A stretch of DNA of 64,000 nt. It comes from Rhodococcoides corynebacterioides (lineage in GTDB: Bacteria; Actinomycetota; Actinomycetes; Mycobacteriales; Mycobacteriaceae). The DNA is taken from contig NZ_JABUBU010000014.1 in assembly GCF_019834675.1 (NCBI RefSeq), positions 1-64,000 of the forward strand, written 5' to 3'. The notes beneath the pieces were generated by a model. That model did no database searches and was not told where the DNA came from. It saw nothing but the letters and a program-made list of their open reading frames with translations. Shown here one piece after another: positions 18,122-28,012 of this stretch. The position numbers and the translations under genes are program-made. Position 1 is the first letter of the stretch, and every line of letters begins with the position of its first letter.

Positions 18122-19396
18122 TCAGCTGAACGGCGCGCGCGTGTCCAGTCGTCGGGACGCCGAGCCCGCGGCGCGCCACGCGCGCGCCACCACGTCGTGG
18201 TCCTCCTCGGTGATCAGGTTGCCCATCACCCGCACGGCGACGGTCATGATCGCCGACGAGCGCATTCCGATCGGGCCCGTCGCGGGCAGGAAGCGCGGGA
18301 GCGTGAGCAGTCCCGCGAGGCGTCGGGCGACGGAGAAACTGCGCCCGTAGTGCTCCCGCAGGACGGTGGGCCACACGTCGGTGAGATCCGGCTCGTCGAG
18401 CAGGTCGGCGATCAATCGCCCGCCCTCGAGTCCGTAGTCGATGCCCTCGCCGTTGAGGGGGTTGACGCAGGCCGCGGCGTCGCCGATCAGCGCCCAGTTG
18501 CGGCCCGCCACCGTCGACACCGCACCGCCCATGGGGAGCAGCGCCGACTGCACGCGCTGCGGCCCGCCGGACAGTCCCCATTCCGATTCGCGTTGCGCGG
18601 CATACAGATTCAGCAGCGGCCGGAGTGCGCCGCCGGCCGGCCGTCGGTCCGTCGCGAGGGTGCCGACGCCCAGGTTGATCTCGCCGGTTCCCAGCGGGAA
18701 CACCCAGCCGTACCCGGCCTGCAGCACGCCGTCGGCGTCGCGCAGTTCGAGGTGTGAGGTGATCCACTCGTCGTCGCTGCGCTCGCTGGTGACGTACGCC
18801 CGCGCCGCCACCCCGAACGCGGTGTCCCGGTGCCACTGTCGGCCGAGCAGCTTGCCCAGGGGTGAGCGCACACCGTCGGCGACCACCAGCGTCCGGCACG
18901 CGATGCGCAGCGGACCGTGATCGGTGCGGAAGGTCACCGCCGCCACCCGGTCGCCGTCGCGCTCGACCTCGACGGCCTTGGCGCCCTCGACCATCCGGGC
19001 GCCGTCGTCCGTCGCCACGCGGCGGATGCGGTCGTCGAGTTCGGTGCGCGGCACGGCACTGCCGACGTCGGGCAGCGACCCGCCCGGCCACCGCAGCTCG
19101 TGCTGCTGCCCGAACCCCGTCAGCCGCAGGCCGACGTTGCGCGCGCGGCCGCGCACCCAGTCGCCGAGTCCCAGCCGATCGAGTTCCGCGACCGCGCGCG
19201 GGGTGAGCCCGTCGCCGCAGGTCTTGTCGCGCGGGAACCGGGCCGCGTCGGCCAGCACGACGTCGCGTCCCGCCCGCGCCGCCCACGCCGCGGCGGCGCT
19301 GCCGGCCGGTCCGGCGCCCACCACCAGAACGTCCGCGGACAGCGCGTCGGGGGTCGGGATCGCGGAGGTCACATGCTCGACGGGTCGCTCGGTCAT
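18122..19396 (-). CDS. menJ: Geranylgeranyl-reductase-type flavoprotein, menaquinone reductase MenJ
   Basis: FAD-dependent reductase of 424 aa. The Rossmann signature VVGAGPAGS has glycines at G27, G29 and G32. RFPRDKTCGDGLTPRAV and the FAD-binding GDAAACVNPLNGEGIDYGL motif follow. This is the geranylgeranyl reductase family. In M. tuberculosis the gene at this position, Rv0561c, reduces one isoprene double bond of menaquinone, and the neighbours menG and grcC1 match. ATG 19396 has GGAAG-type purines upstream. The gene is convergent with menG and divergent from grcC1. Confidence 0.92.
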   Translation of the reverse strand: MTERPVEHVTSAIPTPDALSADVLVVGAGPAGSAAAAWAARAGRDVVLADAARFPRDKTCGDGLTPRAVAELDRLGLGDWVRGRARNVGLRLTGFGQQHELRWPGGSLPDVGSAVPRTELDDRIRRVATDDGARMVEGAKAVEVERDGDRVAAVTFRTDHGPLRIACRTLVVADGVRSPLGKLLGRQWHRDTAFGVAARAYVTSERSDDEWITSHLELRDADGVLQAGYGWVFPLGTGEINLGVGTLATDRRPAGGALRPLLNLYAAQRESEWGLSGGPQRVQSALLPMGGAVSTVAGRNWALIGDAAACVNPLNGEGIDYGLEGGRLIADLLDEPDLTDVWPTVLREHYGRSFSVARRLAGLLTLPRFLPATGPIGMRSSAIMTVAVRVMGNLITEEDHDVVARAWRAAGSASRRLDTRAPFS

Positions 19397-19478
19397 GGTT
19401 CCATCTTCCAGACCCGCTAGGTTGGTGGTCGACGGCGCCGCGCGAGTGGCGCCGGGGGACAGGACTACGGCGACGGGA

Positions 19479-20519
19479 ATGGGTGCGAGCACGGTGACCG
19501 ACACGGGTGCGAGTACGGCCGACACGACCGTGGTTGCGGGCGTCGACCTGGGGGACGCCGAGTTCGCGGCCACGGTGCGGTCCGCGATGGCGGCGGTGGA
19601 GACCCTGCTGGTCGAGGAACTCTCCGACGGCGAGGACTTCCTCACCGAGGCGGCACTGCATCTGGCCAAGGCCGGCGGCAAGCGCTTCCGCCCGCTGTTC
19701 ACGGTGCTCACCGGGCAGCTCGGGCCCGATCCGACCAATCCCGACATCGTCACCGCCGCGACCGTCCTCGAGATGGTCCACCTCGCCACGCTCTATCACG
19801 ACGACGTCATGGACGAGGCCGGCATGCGCCGCGGCGTCGACAGCGCCAACGCCCGCTGGGGCAACAGCGTCGCCATCCTCGCGGGCGACTACCTCTTCGC
19901 GCACGCCTCCCGCCTGGTCTCGACCCTCGGCCCGCAGGCCGTGCGCGTGATCGCCGAGACGTTCGCGGCGCTGGTCACCGGCCAGATGCGGGAGACCATC
20001 GGCAGCCGTGCCGACCAGGATCCCGTCGAGCACTACCTCCGCACGGTCTGGGAGAAGACCGGGTCCCTCATCGCGACCAGCGGGCGCTTCGGCGGCACGT
20101 TCTCCGGTGGCGACACCGACCACGTCGAGCGGCTCGAACGCCTCGGCGACGCCGTGGGCACCGCGTTCCAGATCGCCGACGACATCATCGACATCTCCTC
20201 CGCGTCGGCCGAGTCGGGCAAGACTCCCGGCACCGACCTGCGCGAGGGCGTCCACACCCTGCCCGTGCTCTACGCGTTGCGCGAGGAGGGGGAGACCGGC
20301 GATCGGCTCCGCCACCTGCTGCGCGGCCCGGTCACCGACGACGCCGAGGTCACCGAGGCGCTCGAGCTGCTGGCCGCGTCCACCGGGATGACCCGCGCCC
20401 GCGAGACGCTGGACGAGTACACCCGTAAGGCGTTCACCGAGCTCGACGCACTGCCCGCCGGTCCGGCCAACGACGCGCTGCGGCACCTCGTGGAATACAC
20501 GGTGGCGCGCACCAGCTGA
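19479..20519 (+). CDS. grcC1: Polyprenyl diphosphate synthase
   Basis: Trans-isoprenyl diphosphate synthase of 346 aa that makes the polyprenyl chain, probably for menaquinone given its neighbours. The first aspartate-rich motif DDVMD is at residues 108-112, with GMRRG after it. The second motif, DDIID, is at 234-238. [11 protein letters not shown] precedes the active site. The start is uncertain: ATG 19479 or the in-frame GTG 19494, both followed by a non-conserved 25-residue leader. Chain length cannot be read reliably from the sequence. It is syntenic with Rv0562. Confidence 0.93.
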   Translation: MGASTVTDTGASTADTTVVAGVDLGDAEFAATVRSAMAAVETLLVEELSDGEDFLTEAALHLAKAGGKRFRPLFTVLTGQLGPDPTNPDIVTAATVLEMVHLATLYHDDVMDEAGMRRGVDSANARWGNSVAILAGDYLFAHASRLVSTLGPQAVRVIAETFAALVTGQMRETIGSRADQDPVEHYLRTVWEKTGSLIATSGRFGGTFSGGDTDHVERLERLGDAVGTAFQIADDIIDISSASAESGKTPGTDLREGVHTLPVLYALREEGETGDRLRHLLRGPVTDDAEVTEALELLAASTGMTRARETLDEYTRKAFTELDALPAGPANDALRHLVEYTVARTS

Positions 20520-20590
20520 CGGCGCGCGGGAACCCGACACGGCCCGTCGCTCGTTGTCCTCACGGGGACGGCGAAAGGTGGTCGGCGAGC

Positions 20591-21457
20591 ATGAAGTTCG
20601 CGAACGGTATGAAGACGTTCGGCCTGATGGTCGGCATGTCGGCGCTCATCGTGTTCATCGGATCGTTGTTCCAGAACTCGACCGTGCTGATCGTCGCGGT
20701 GCTCCTGGCCGTCGGCATGAACGGCTACGCCTACTTCAACAGCGACAAGCTGGCGCTGCGCTCGATGCACGCCCAGCCGATCACCGAGGTCGAGTACCCG
20801 CAGATCTACGCGATGGTGCGGGAACTCGCCACGGCCGCCCACCAGCCGATGCCGCGGCTCTTCATCAGCCCCACCAATGCGCCCAACGCGTTCGCGACCG
20901 GGCGGAACCCGCGCACCGCGGCGGTGTGCGTCACCAGCGGCATCCTCGGCCTGCTCGACCAGCGCGAGCTCCGGGCCGTGCTGGGGCACGAGCTCAGCCA
21001 CGTCTACAACCGCGACATCCTCATCTCCTCCGTCGCGGGTGCCATGGCGGCCGTCGTGTCCGGCCTGGCGAACTTCGCGTTCTTCGCCAACGCCTTCGGC
21101 GGACGCGGCAACGGTCAGGGCGCCAACCCGCTGGCGCTGCTGCTGGTGTCGATGCTGGGTCCGATCGCGGCGTCGTTGGTCAAGCTGGCCGTGTCGCGCT
21201 CACGGGAGTTCCAGGCCGATCAGTCCGGCGCCGAGCTCACCGGTGATCCGCTGGCGCTGGCGTCGGCGCTGCGCAAGTTGCAGTACGGCACGCAGCAGGC
21301 GCCGCTGCCGCCGGATCCGAAGCTCACCGCGCAGTCGCACCTGATGATCGCCAACCCGTTCCGTATGGGCGACCGCGCGGGCAAGCTCTTCTCGACGCAC
21401 CCGCCGATGGAGGAGCGGATCGCGCGGCTCGAGAGGATGGCCGGGCCGTATCGGTGA
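20591..21457 (+). CDS. htpX: Zinc metalloprotease HtpX
   Basis: Membrane M48 peptidase of 288 aa involved in membrane protein quality control. Two N-terminal membrane helices lie at about residues 10-48. The zinc motif HELSH is at 133-137 in [12 protein letters not shown]. Two further hydrophobic segments and the third-ligand region [13 protein letters not shown] follow. GAAAGGTGG-type purines precede ATG 20591. Gene order after grcC1 matches M. tuberculosis Rv0563. The gene ends in a convergent region of decamer repeats shared with yajQ. Confidence 0.96.
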   Translation: MKFANGMKTFGLMVGMSALIVFIGSLFQNSTVLIVAVLLAVGMNGYAYFNSDKLALRSMHAQPITEVEYPQIYAMVRELATAAHQPMPRLFISPTNAPNAFATGRNPRTAAVCVTSGILGLLDQRELRAVLGHELSHVYNRDILISSVAGAMAAVVSGLANFAFFANAFGGRGNGQGANPLALLLVSMLGPIAASLVKLAVSRSREFQADQSGAELTGDPLALASALRKLQYGTQQAPLPPDPKLTAQSHLMIANPFRMGDRAGKLFSTHPPMEERIARLERMAGPYR

Positions 21458-21460
21458 GTC

Positions 21461-21500
21461 GGTGGTGACCGGTGGTGACCGGTAGTTACCGGTAGTTGAC
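21461..21500. repeat. Four tandem 10-bp repeats at the convergent htpX/yajQ 3' ends
   Basis: Four decamers run without gap: GGTGGTGACC twice, then GGTAGTTACC, then GGTAGTTGAC. They begin just after the htpX stop and include the last codons and stop of yajQ (21486-21488). The region has no obvious hairpin terminator. Confidence 0.9.
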
Positions 21501-21977
21501 GAACTGCAGGGCGATGCCGAAGTCCTCGCCCTTGAGCAGGGAGATGACGGCCTGCAGGTCGTCGCGCTTCTTGCTCGACACCCGCAGTTCCTCGCCCTGC
21601 ACCTGCGCCTTGACCCCCTTGGGGCCCTCGTCGCGGATCTTCTTCGAGATCTTCTTGGCGTTCTCGGTGGAGATGCCCTGCACGAGGGTGCCGGTGATCT
21701 TGTAGGTCTTGCCGGACTGCACGGGCTCGCCGGCGTCGAACGCCTTGAGCGAGATGTCGCGGCGGATCAGCTTCTCCTGGAACACCTCGAGCGCGGCCTT
21801 CACCCGCTCCTCGGCCTCGGCGGTGAGCACGATCGACTCCTCGCCGGACCAGTCGATGCTCGCGCCGGTGCCGCGGAAGTCGTAGCGGGTCGACAGTTCC
21901 TTACCGGCCTGGTTCAGCGCGTTGTCGACCTCCTGACGGTCGACCTTGCTGACGACGTCGAACGACGAATCGGCCAT
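21486..21977 (-). CDS. yajQ: YajQ-family nucleotide-binding protein
   Basis: A 163-aa protein with two ferredoxin-like domains of the UPF0234/YajQ family. The N-terminus [20 protein letters not shown] and [13 protein letters not shown] are diagnostic. Some YajQ proteins bind cyclic di-GMP and act as co-regulators; whether this one does is unknown. ATG 21977 has GGGAGA 8 nt upstream, and the frame stays open upstream without a credible start. The equivalent M. tuberculosis gene is Rv0566c. Its last codons lie in the decamer repeats. Confidence 0.95.
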   Translation of the reverse strand: MADSSFDVVSKVDRQEVDNALNQAGKELSTRYDFRGTGASIDWSGEESIVLTAEAEERVKAALEVFQEKLIRRDISLKAFDAGEPVQSGKTYKITGTLVQGISTENAKKISKKIRDEGPKGVKAQVQGEELRVSSKKRDDLQAVISLLKGEDFGIALQFVNYR

Positions 21978-21998
21978 GAGTTTCTCTCCCTCTTCCGC

Positions 21999-22031
21999 GC
22001 TGATCGGGGGCTGATCGGGGGCTGATCGGGT
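21999..22031. repeat. Three 11-bp tandem repeats upstream of yajQ
   Basis: Three copies of GCTGATCGGGG, the last ending in T instead of G, lie 22-54 bp upstream of the yajQ start, within its probable leader or promoter. Confidence 0.9.
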
Positions 22032-22090
22032 CTCAGCCCGTCGGTCGCGCCCTCGTTCGACCGTATCGGACCGCGGTCTGGGCAGGCGGT

Positions 22091-22121
22091 TTGGCATTCG
22101 GGGGTGCGGTCGTTGTAGTCT
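22091..22121 (+). promoter_or_regulatory. Candidate promoter of tRNA-Tyr
   Basis: TTGGCA (22091-22096) and TAGTCT (22116-22121) are separated by 19 nt and lie about 44 bp before the tRNA. The spacing is slightly long, but both hexamers fit the housekeeping pattern, and the -35 resembles the TTGGCG of the tRNA-Thr promoter. Confidence 0.5.
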
Positions 22122-22164
22122 CGTCGTCGCACCGAGAGCGGAACACCGCCCTCGGATCGCACCC

Positions 22165-22247
22165 GGCAGATTGCCCGAGCGGCCAATGGGAGCGGACTGT
22201 AAATCCGTCGGCTTATGCCTACGTAGGTTCGAATCCTACATCTGCCA
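22165..22247 (+). tRNA. tRNA-Tyr (anticodon GTA)
   Basis: An 83-nt class II tRNA. The acceptor stem GGCAGAT pairs with ATCTGCC, and the discriminator base is A. The anticodon GTA is at 22199-22201, with a long variable arm and the T-loop GGTTCGAATCC. CCA is not encoded. Confidence 0.97.
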
Positions 22248-22336
22248 CCCCGGCCCGGCCCCGGCGAGCACCAGCTCGTCGGGGCCGAGTCGTAGGACGG
22301 GTCGGATCGCACTCGCACCGGGCCCGACCAGCCGAT

Positions 22337-22366
22337 TTGGCGGGTCGACCGGGGCTTGTGTACTGT
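22337..22366 (+). promoter_or_regulatory. Promoter of the tRNA-Thr/tRNA-Met/rpmG stretch
   Basis: TTGGCG (22337-22342) and TACTGT (22361-22366) have an ideal 18-nt spacer and lie about 42 bp upstream of tRNA-Thr. No terminator is visible before rpmG, so the transcript may continue through tRNA-Met into rpmG and hadAB. Confidence 0.65.
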
Positions 22367-22407
22367 CTGTCGAGGCTTCGACGCGTGCGAGAGCAAGCGC
22401 CGAACCT

Positions 22408-22480
22408 GCCCCCTTAGCTCAGTCGGTAGAGCGTTTCCATGGTAAGGAAAAGGTCAACGGTTCGATTCCGTTAGGGGGCT
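22408..22480 (+). tRNA. tRNA-Thr (anticodon GGT)
   Basis: A 73-nt tRNA. The acceptor stem GCCCCCT pairs with AGGGGGC, and the discriminator is T. The anticodon GGT is at 22441-22443, between TTTCC and GGAAA. The T-arm GGTTCGATTCC is normal. CCA is not encoded. Confidence 0.97.
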
Positions 22481-22515
22481 CGCGGGACCGTGCGCCGGCC
22501 GGCGTCCGGCACCGA

Positions 22516-22588
22516 GGCGGTGTAGCTCAGTCGGTAGAGCAAACGACTCATAATCGTTGTGTCGCCGGTTCAAGTCCGGCCATCGCTA
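22516..22588 (+). tRNA. tRNA-Met (elongator, anticodon CAT)
   Basis: A 73-nt tRNA with anticodon CAT at 22549-22551. The acceptor strands GGCGGTG and CATCGCT pair with two G-U wobbles, including the terminal pair, and the discriminator is A. The anticodon stem lacks the three consecutive G-C pairs of initiators, so this is an elongator type. CCA is not encoded. Confidence 0.93.
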
Positions 22589-22684
22589 CTCGACTCGAAG
22601 GACTTCGCGGCCGCTGCGCGGCGAGGTCCGATCCGTGACCGACGCAGCGCCCGTATCGCGCTCTACCCGAAAGCAGGCATCGAC

Positions 22685-22852
22685 GTGGCCTCCTCCACCG
22701 ACGTTCGGCCCAAGATCACCTTGGCGTGCGAGGTGTGCAAGCACCGGAACTACATCACCAAGAAGAACCGGCGCAACGATCCCGATCGCCTCGAGATCAA
22801 GAAGTTCTGCCCCAACTGCGGAACCCACCGGGCGCACCGCGAATCTCGCTGA
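22685..22852 (+). CDS. rpmG: 50S ribosomal protein L33
   Basis: A 55-aa ribosomal protein starting with GTG 22685. [15 protein letters not shown] and [10 protein letters not shown] form the two cysteine pairs of the zinc-binding (C+) L33 type. Its place directly before hadA matches rpmG2 in M. tuberculosis. The frame stays open upstream into tRNA-Met, so GTG 22685 is chosen by homology. Confidence 0.95.
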   Translation: MASSTDVRPKITLACEVCKHRNYITKKNRRNDPDRLEIKKFCPNCGTHRAHRESR

Positions 22853-22940
22853 TTCCTCCACGCCAGCGCTGTCCTCGCCCGTCGGGCGGGGGCAGCGCTG
22901 TCGTGCGTTCAGACACTCGTCCGTCAGGGGGGACCTCGTC

Positions 22941-23474
22941 ATGACCGACACGGCAACGCCCGTCGCCGTCGATCCGGCCGCTCACACCGCGTCGATGGTG
23001 GGCCACCACTACCGCATGCCCGATCACTACGAGATCGGACGCGAGAAGGTGCGTGAGTACGCCCGCGCCGTGCAGAACCTGCACCCCGCGCACCTCTCGG
23101 AGGACGCGGCGCAGGAGTTGGGCTACGACCATCTCGTCGCGCCCGCGACCTTCGTCTCGGTCATCGGCATCATCGCGCAGAAGGCCATGTTCGACGAGGT
23201 CATCACGGGGTACGACCTCTCGCAGATCATGCAGGCCGATCAGCGCCTGGAGTTCCACCGGCCCATCGTCGCCGGCGACCGCCTGACGGTCGACGTCTAC
23301 CTCGAGTCGTTCCGCCAGATGGGCGGCAGCGACATCATCGTGACCAAGAACATCGTCACCGACGCGGACGATCACGACGTGATGACCACGGTGACGACGT
23401 TGGTCGCCAAGACCGGCGGCGGTGCCGACACCGAGGCGCTGGCCATGGCGAAGGGAGTGATGCGCAGTGAGTGA
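22941..23474 (+). CDS. hadA: (3R)-hydroxyacyl-ACP dehydratase subunit HadA
   Basis: A 177-aa hotdog-fold subunit of the FAS-II dehydratase used in mycolic acid chain elongation. The N-terminus MVGHHYRMPDHYEIGREKVREYA and the block APATFVSVIG are characteristic, and QMQ-type substrate-channel residues follow. HadA lacks the catalytic Asp/His pair, which is supplied by HadB. A purine-rich AGGGGGGAC lies before ATG 22941. It overlaps hadB by 8 bp. No hadC follows, in contrast to mycobacteria. Confidence 0.95.
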   Translation: MTDTATPVAVDPAAHTASMVGHHYRMPDHYEIGREKVREYARAVQNLHPAHLSEDAAQELGYDHLVAPATFVSVIGIIAQKAMFDEVITGYDLSQIMQADQRLEFHRPIVAGDRLTVDVYLESFRQMGGSDIIVTKNIVTDADDHDVMTTVTTLVAKTGGGADTEALAMAKGVMRSE

Positions 23475-23925
23475 CGAGCGATCCGGAACGGTCGTGTCCG
23501 GCCGCAAGCGGTTCGACGACGTGGTGGTCGGACAGGACCTGCCGGAGAAGACCTACGAGCTCACGCGCGGCGACCTGGTCAACTACTCCGGGGTGTCCGG
23601 TGACCCGAACCCCATCCACTGGTCCGACCCGGTGGCGCGGTCGCTCGCGGGCCTGCCCGAGGTGGTCGCGCACGGCATGCTCACCATGGGCCTCGGCGCC
23701 GGGTACGTCACCGACTGGTCCGGCGACCCGGGTGCCATCACCGAGTACAACGTGCGCTTCACCTCGCCGGTCCTGGTGAAGGAGACCGAGCCGGCCAAGG
23801 TCGACTTCACGGGCAAGGTCAAGTCCGTCGACGCGGAGAACCGGACCGCCGTCGTCGCCATCACGGCGAAGTTCGAGGGCAAGAAGATCTTCGGGCGCGC
23901 GACGGCCACCGTGCGGCTCGGTTAG
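23467..23925 (+). CDS. hadB: (3R)-hydroxyacyl-ACP dehydratase subunit HadB
   Basis: The catalytic MaoC-like subunit, 152 aa. The active-site pair D46 and H51 sits in SGDPNPIHWSD. AHGMLTMGLGAGYVTDW and ITEYNVRFTSPV are the conserved hotdog segments. The GTG start lies inside the end of hadA, so translation is coupled. The next element is tRNA-Trp; the hadC gene seen at this point in M. tuberculosis is absent. HadAB alone should serve the shorter mycolates of rhodococci. Confidence 0.95.
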   Translation: MSDERSGTVVSGRKRFDDVVVGQDLPEKTYELTRGDLVNYSGVSGDPNPIHWSDPVARSLAGLPEVVAHGMLTMGLGAGYVTDWSGDPGAITEYNVRFTSPVLVKETEPAKVDFTGKVKSVDAENRTAVVAITAKFEGKKIFGRATATVRLG

Positions 23926-23932
23926 GGACGAT

Positions 23933-23962
23933 TTCGTTCCCGTTCACGCGGTGCAGTACACT
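23933..23962 (+). promoter_or_regulatory. Candidate promoter for tRNA-Trp and possibly secE-nusG
   Basis: TACACT at 23957-23962 is a good -10 element. TTCGTT 18 nt upstream is only a weak -35. The site lies 66 bp before tRNA-Trp and after the hadB stop. The same TACACT hexamer occurs in the rplJ promoter. Confidence 0.45.
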
Positions 23963-24028
23963 CGTGCTTCGGGGTCGTGCGGCGCTGCGCGCTGTCCGTC
24001 TCCGGCTGCGATCGCCTCGGGCGATCGA

Positions 24029-24101
<73 letters not shown>

Positions 24102-24217
24102 CCACGACCGGCCGGTCTTCTCCGAGTCACCCGATCCGGAGGTGTTCGATCCGGCGGGTCGGCCACCGTCCTCGCCCGTGTGGGCGCGGCGGACCGAACG
24201 CGACCGAGAGGAACCAC

Positions 24218-25599
<1,382 letters not shown>

Positions 25600-25674
25600 C
25601 TCGCTCCACCCCCCACTACTTGCAGGCAGTACCGCAAGACATCCGAGAACCACGCAACAACCGAGGAAATACAG

Positions 25675-26109
25675 ATGCCCCCCAAGAAGAAGAAGCTGGC
25701 CGGGATCATCAAGCTTCAGATCCAGGCCGGCCAGGCCAACCCGGCGCCGCCCGTGGGCCCCGCCCTCGGTCAGCACGGCGTCAACATCATGGAGTTCTGC
25801 AAGGCGTACAACGCGGCGACCGAGTCGCAGCGTGGCAACGTCGTGCCGGTGGAGATCTCGGTCTACGAGGACCGGACCTTCGACTTCAAGTTGAAGACCC
25901 CGCCTGCCGCCAAGCTGCTGCTCAAGGCAGCCGGCGTCGCCAAGGGTTCGGGCGAGCCGCACAAGACCAAGGTCGCCACGGTGACCATGGATCAGGTGCG
26001 CGAGATCGCCAAGACCAAGCAGGAAGACCTCAACGCCAACGACATCGATCAGGCCGCGAAGATCATCGCCGGCACTGCTCGCTCGATGGGCATCACGGTC
26101 CAGGGCTGA
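25675..26109 (+). CDS. rplK: 50S ribosomal protein L11
   Basis: A 144-aa L11. The N-terminal proline-rich [20 protein letters not shown] and the C-terminal rRNA-binding domain with [14 protein letters not shown] and ARSMGI are intact. GAGGAAAT precedes ATG 25675. It is part of the secE-nusG-rplK-rplA order. Confidence 0.98.
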   Translation: MPPKKKKLAGIIKLQIQAGQANPAPPVGPALGQHGVNIMEFCKAYNAATESQRGNVVPVEISVYEDRTFDFKLKTPPAAKLLLKAAGVAKGSGEPHKTKVATVTMDQVREIAKTKQEDLNANDIDQAAKIIAGTARSMGITVQG

Positions 26110-26183
26110 TCACACCCCAGCACTTCTCGTGGGAGAGCCGGCCAGGCTCGTCACCACACTCCGAACGAACGAACGGATTCACC

Positions 26184-26903
26184 ATGGCAAAGCGCAGCAA
26201 GGCCTACGAGGCCGCCGCAGCGAAGATCGATTCCGACCAGCTCTACTCGCCGCTCGCGGCGGCGAAGCTGGCCAAGGACACCGCGTCGAGCAAGTTCGAC
26301 GCCACCGTCGAGGTCGCCGTACGCCTCGGTGTCGACCCCCGCAAGGCGGACCAGATGGTCCGCGGCACGGTCAACCTGCCCCACGGCACCGGTAAGACCG
26401 CCCGCGTCATCGTCTTCGCCGCCGGCGCGAAGGCCGACGAGGCCGCCGCAGCCGGTGCCGACGAGGTCGGAGCCGAGGACCTGATCGAGCGCATCCAGGG
26501 CGGATGGCTCGAGTTCGACGCCGCGATCGCCACCCCCGATCAGATGGCCAAGGTCGGCCGCATCGCCCGCGTTCTCGGACCGCGTGGCCTGATGCCGAAC
26601 CCGAAGACGGGCACCGTCACCACGGACGTGACCAAGGCCGTCAACGACATCAAGGGCGGCAAGATCAACTTCCGCGTCGACAAGCAGGCCAACCTGCACT
26701 TCGTCATCGGCAAGGCGTCGTTCGACGACGCCAAGCTGGTGGAGAACTACGGCGCGGCGCTCGACGAGATCCTGCGTGCGAAGCCGTCGTCGGCCAAGGG
26801 CCGGTACGTCAAGAAGGTCACGGTCTCGACCACCACCGGACCGGGCATCCCGGTGGACCCGAACCGGACCCGCAACCTCCTCGAGGACGACGCGACCGCC
26901 TGA
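26184..26903 (+). CDS. rplA: 50S ribosomal protein L1
   Basis: A 239-aa L1. Conserved segments include [27 protein letters not shown] and [12 protein letters not shown]. The start at ATG 26184 gives [15 protein letters not shown]. It is the last gene of the unit, and a strong hairpin follows 14 bp after the stop. In other bacteria L1 represses its own operon; the leader here was not analysed for that. Confidence 0.98.
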   Translation: MAKRSKAYEAAAAKIDSDQLYSPLAAAKLAKDTASSKFDATVEVAVRLGVDPRKADQMVRGTVNLPHGTGKTARVIVFAAGAKADEAAAAGADEVGAEDLIERIQGGWLEFDAAIATPDQMAKVGRIARVLGPRGLMPNPKTGTVTTDVTKAVNDIKGGKINFRVDKQANLHFVIGKASFDDAKLVENYGAALDEILRAKPSSAKGRYVKKVTVSTTTGPGIPVDPNRTRNLLEDDATA

Positions 26904-26917
26904 TCCGCGTAGACAGC

Positions 26918-26954
26918 CGAAGGCCGGTACCCCCGTGTGGGGTGCCGGCCTTCG
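26918..26954. terminator. Hairpin terminator after rplA, shared with lipG
   Basis: A 16-bp stem with one G-U pair: CGAAGGCCGGTACCCC pairs with GGGGTGCCGGCCTTCG around a 5-nt loop. There is no U tract, as is common in actinobacteria. It sits between convergent rplA and the lipG-like gene, so it could stop both. Confidence 0.9.
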
Positions 26955-27032
26955 TCGTGTCCGGACCTGCGCCGGTGCACACGACCGCCCCGATCCGACG
27001 GGATCCCGTCGTTCGGAGCGAGTCGTGTGCCG

Positions 27033-28004
27033 TCAGGCAGGTCGGGCGCGCGCGATGACGTCGGTGATGGCGCCGATGACGTCGTCGAGCAGTTGGTTGG
27101 GGATGTCGTGACCCATCCCGTCGAGCAGCGTGAGTCGAGCACCGGGGATCGCCTTGGCGACGGCCTTGCCGCACATCGGCGGGACCAGCGGGTCGGCGGT
27201 GCCGTGGATCACGGCGGTGGGCGCGGTGATGCGGCGGGTGTAGTCCAGCAGGCTGCCGGTGCCGGTGATGGCCGCGAACTGCCGGACGATGCCGGCGGGG
27301 TGGTAGCTGCGGTCGTAGGCGGCGGTGGCGTCGGCGATGCGCTCCTCCCACGTGGTGGCGTACTGCTTGCCGCCGATGGTCTGGAACGTCGTCGCCTGGT
27401 GCTCGATGATCTGCTCGCGGGTGGCGTTCTTCGGCGGCGGCTTGAGCAGCGGCGCGAGCGCGCGCAGGTCCGGCGGACGCAGGAACGGCTGGTTGGTGCT
27501 GGAGAAGACGATGGTGACGGAGTCGAACCGCTCGGGGTGCGCACCGGCGGCGACCTGGGTGATCATGCCGCCCATCGAGGCGCCGACGATGTGCGCGCGG
27601 TCGATCCCCAGGTGATCCATGAGCCCGATCGTGTCGTCGGCCATGTCGACGATCGTGTACGGCACCGAGCTCGGCTGTCCCAGCTCGTGGCGCAGCAGGC
27701 GCAGCAGAACGTTGCCGGTCACCCGCGCGCCGGTCATCTTGGTGGACAGGCCGATGTCGCGGTTGTCGAACCGAATGACGCGGTGGCCGGCGTCGAGCAA
27801 ACGGCGGCAGAACGGCATCGACCACGTCAGCAGCTGACACCCGAGACCCATGACGAGCAGGACCGGCGGCGCGTCGACGTCGCCCATGTCCTCGTACGCG
27901 ATCTCGACGCCCCGACCGACGGGGGCGGTGCCCCGGCGGATCTCGAGGTCGGAGTCGGCTTCCCGTGCGTCTCGGTCGTGCTGGTCCGCGCGTGCCTCGT
28001 GCAT
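27033..28004 (-). CDS. lipG: Alpha/beta hydrolase, LipG-like
   Basis: A 323-aa alpha/beta hydrolase. The nucleophile elbow GASMGG places Ser143. The acid is D271 in GTADPLVP and the base is H299 in GMGHDIP. RFDNRDIGLSTKM follows strand 4. AGGAGGACAC directly precedes ATG 28004. M. tuberculosis has lipG (Rv0646c) between rplA and rplJ, so position supports the name. The mycolate methyltransferases that flank it there are absent. The upstream CocE-type gene ends 8 bp before it. Substrate unknown; esterase or lipase likely. Confidence 0.88.
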   Translation of the reverse strand: MHEARADQHDRDAREADSDLEIRRGTAPVGRGVEIAYEDMGDVDAPPVLLVMGLGCQLLTWSMPFCRRLLDAGHRVIRFDNRDIGLSTKMTGARVTGNVLLRLLRHELGQPSSVPYTIVDMADDTIGLMDHLGIDRAHIVGASMGGMITQVAAGAHPERFDSVTIVFSSTNQPFLRPPDLRALAPLLKPPPKNATREQIIEHQATTFQTIGGKQYATTWEERIADATAAYDRSYHPAGIVRQFAAITGTGSLLDYTRRITAPTAVIHGTADPLVPPMCGKAVAKAIPGARLTLLDGMGHDIPNQLLDDVIGAITDVIARARPA

Positions 28005-28012
28005 GTGTCCTC

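Noticed and set aside
22408..22480. Initiator tRNA among the tRNA genes near 22.4-22.6 kb
   Set aside because: The 22408-22480 tRNA has anticodon GGT (Thr), and the CAT-bearing tRNA at 22516-22588 lacks the three G-C pairs in the anticodon stem typical of initiators.
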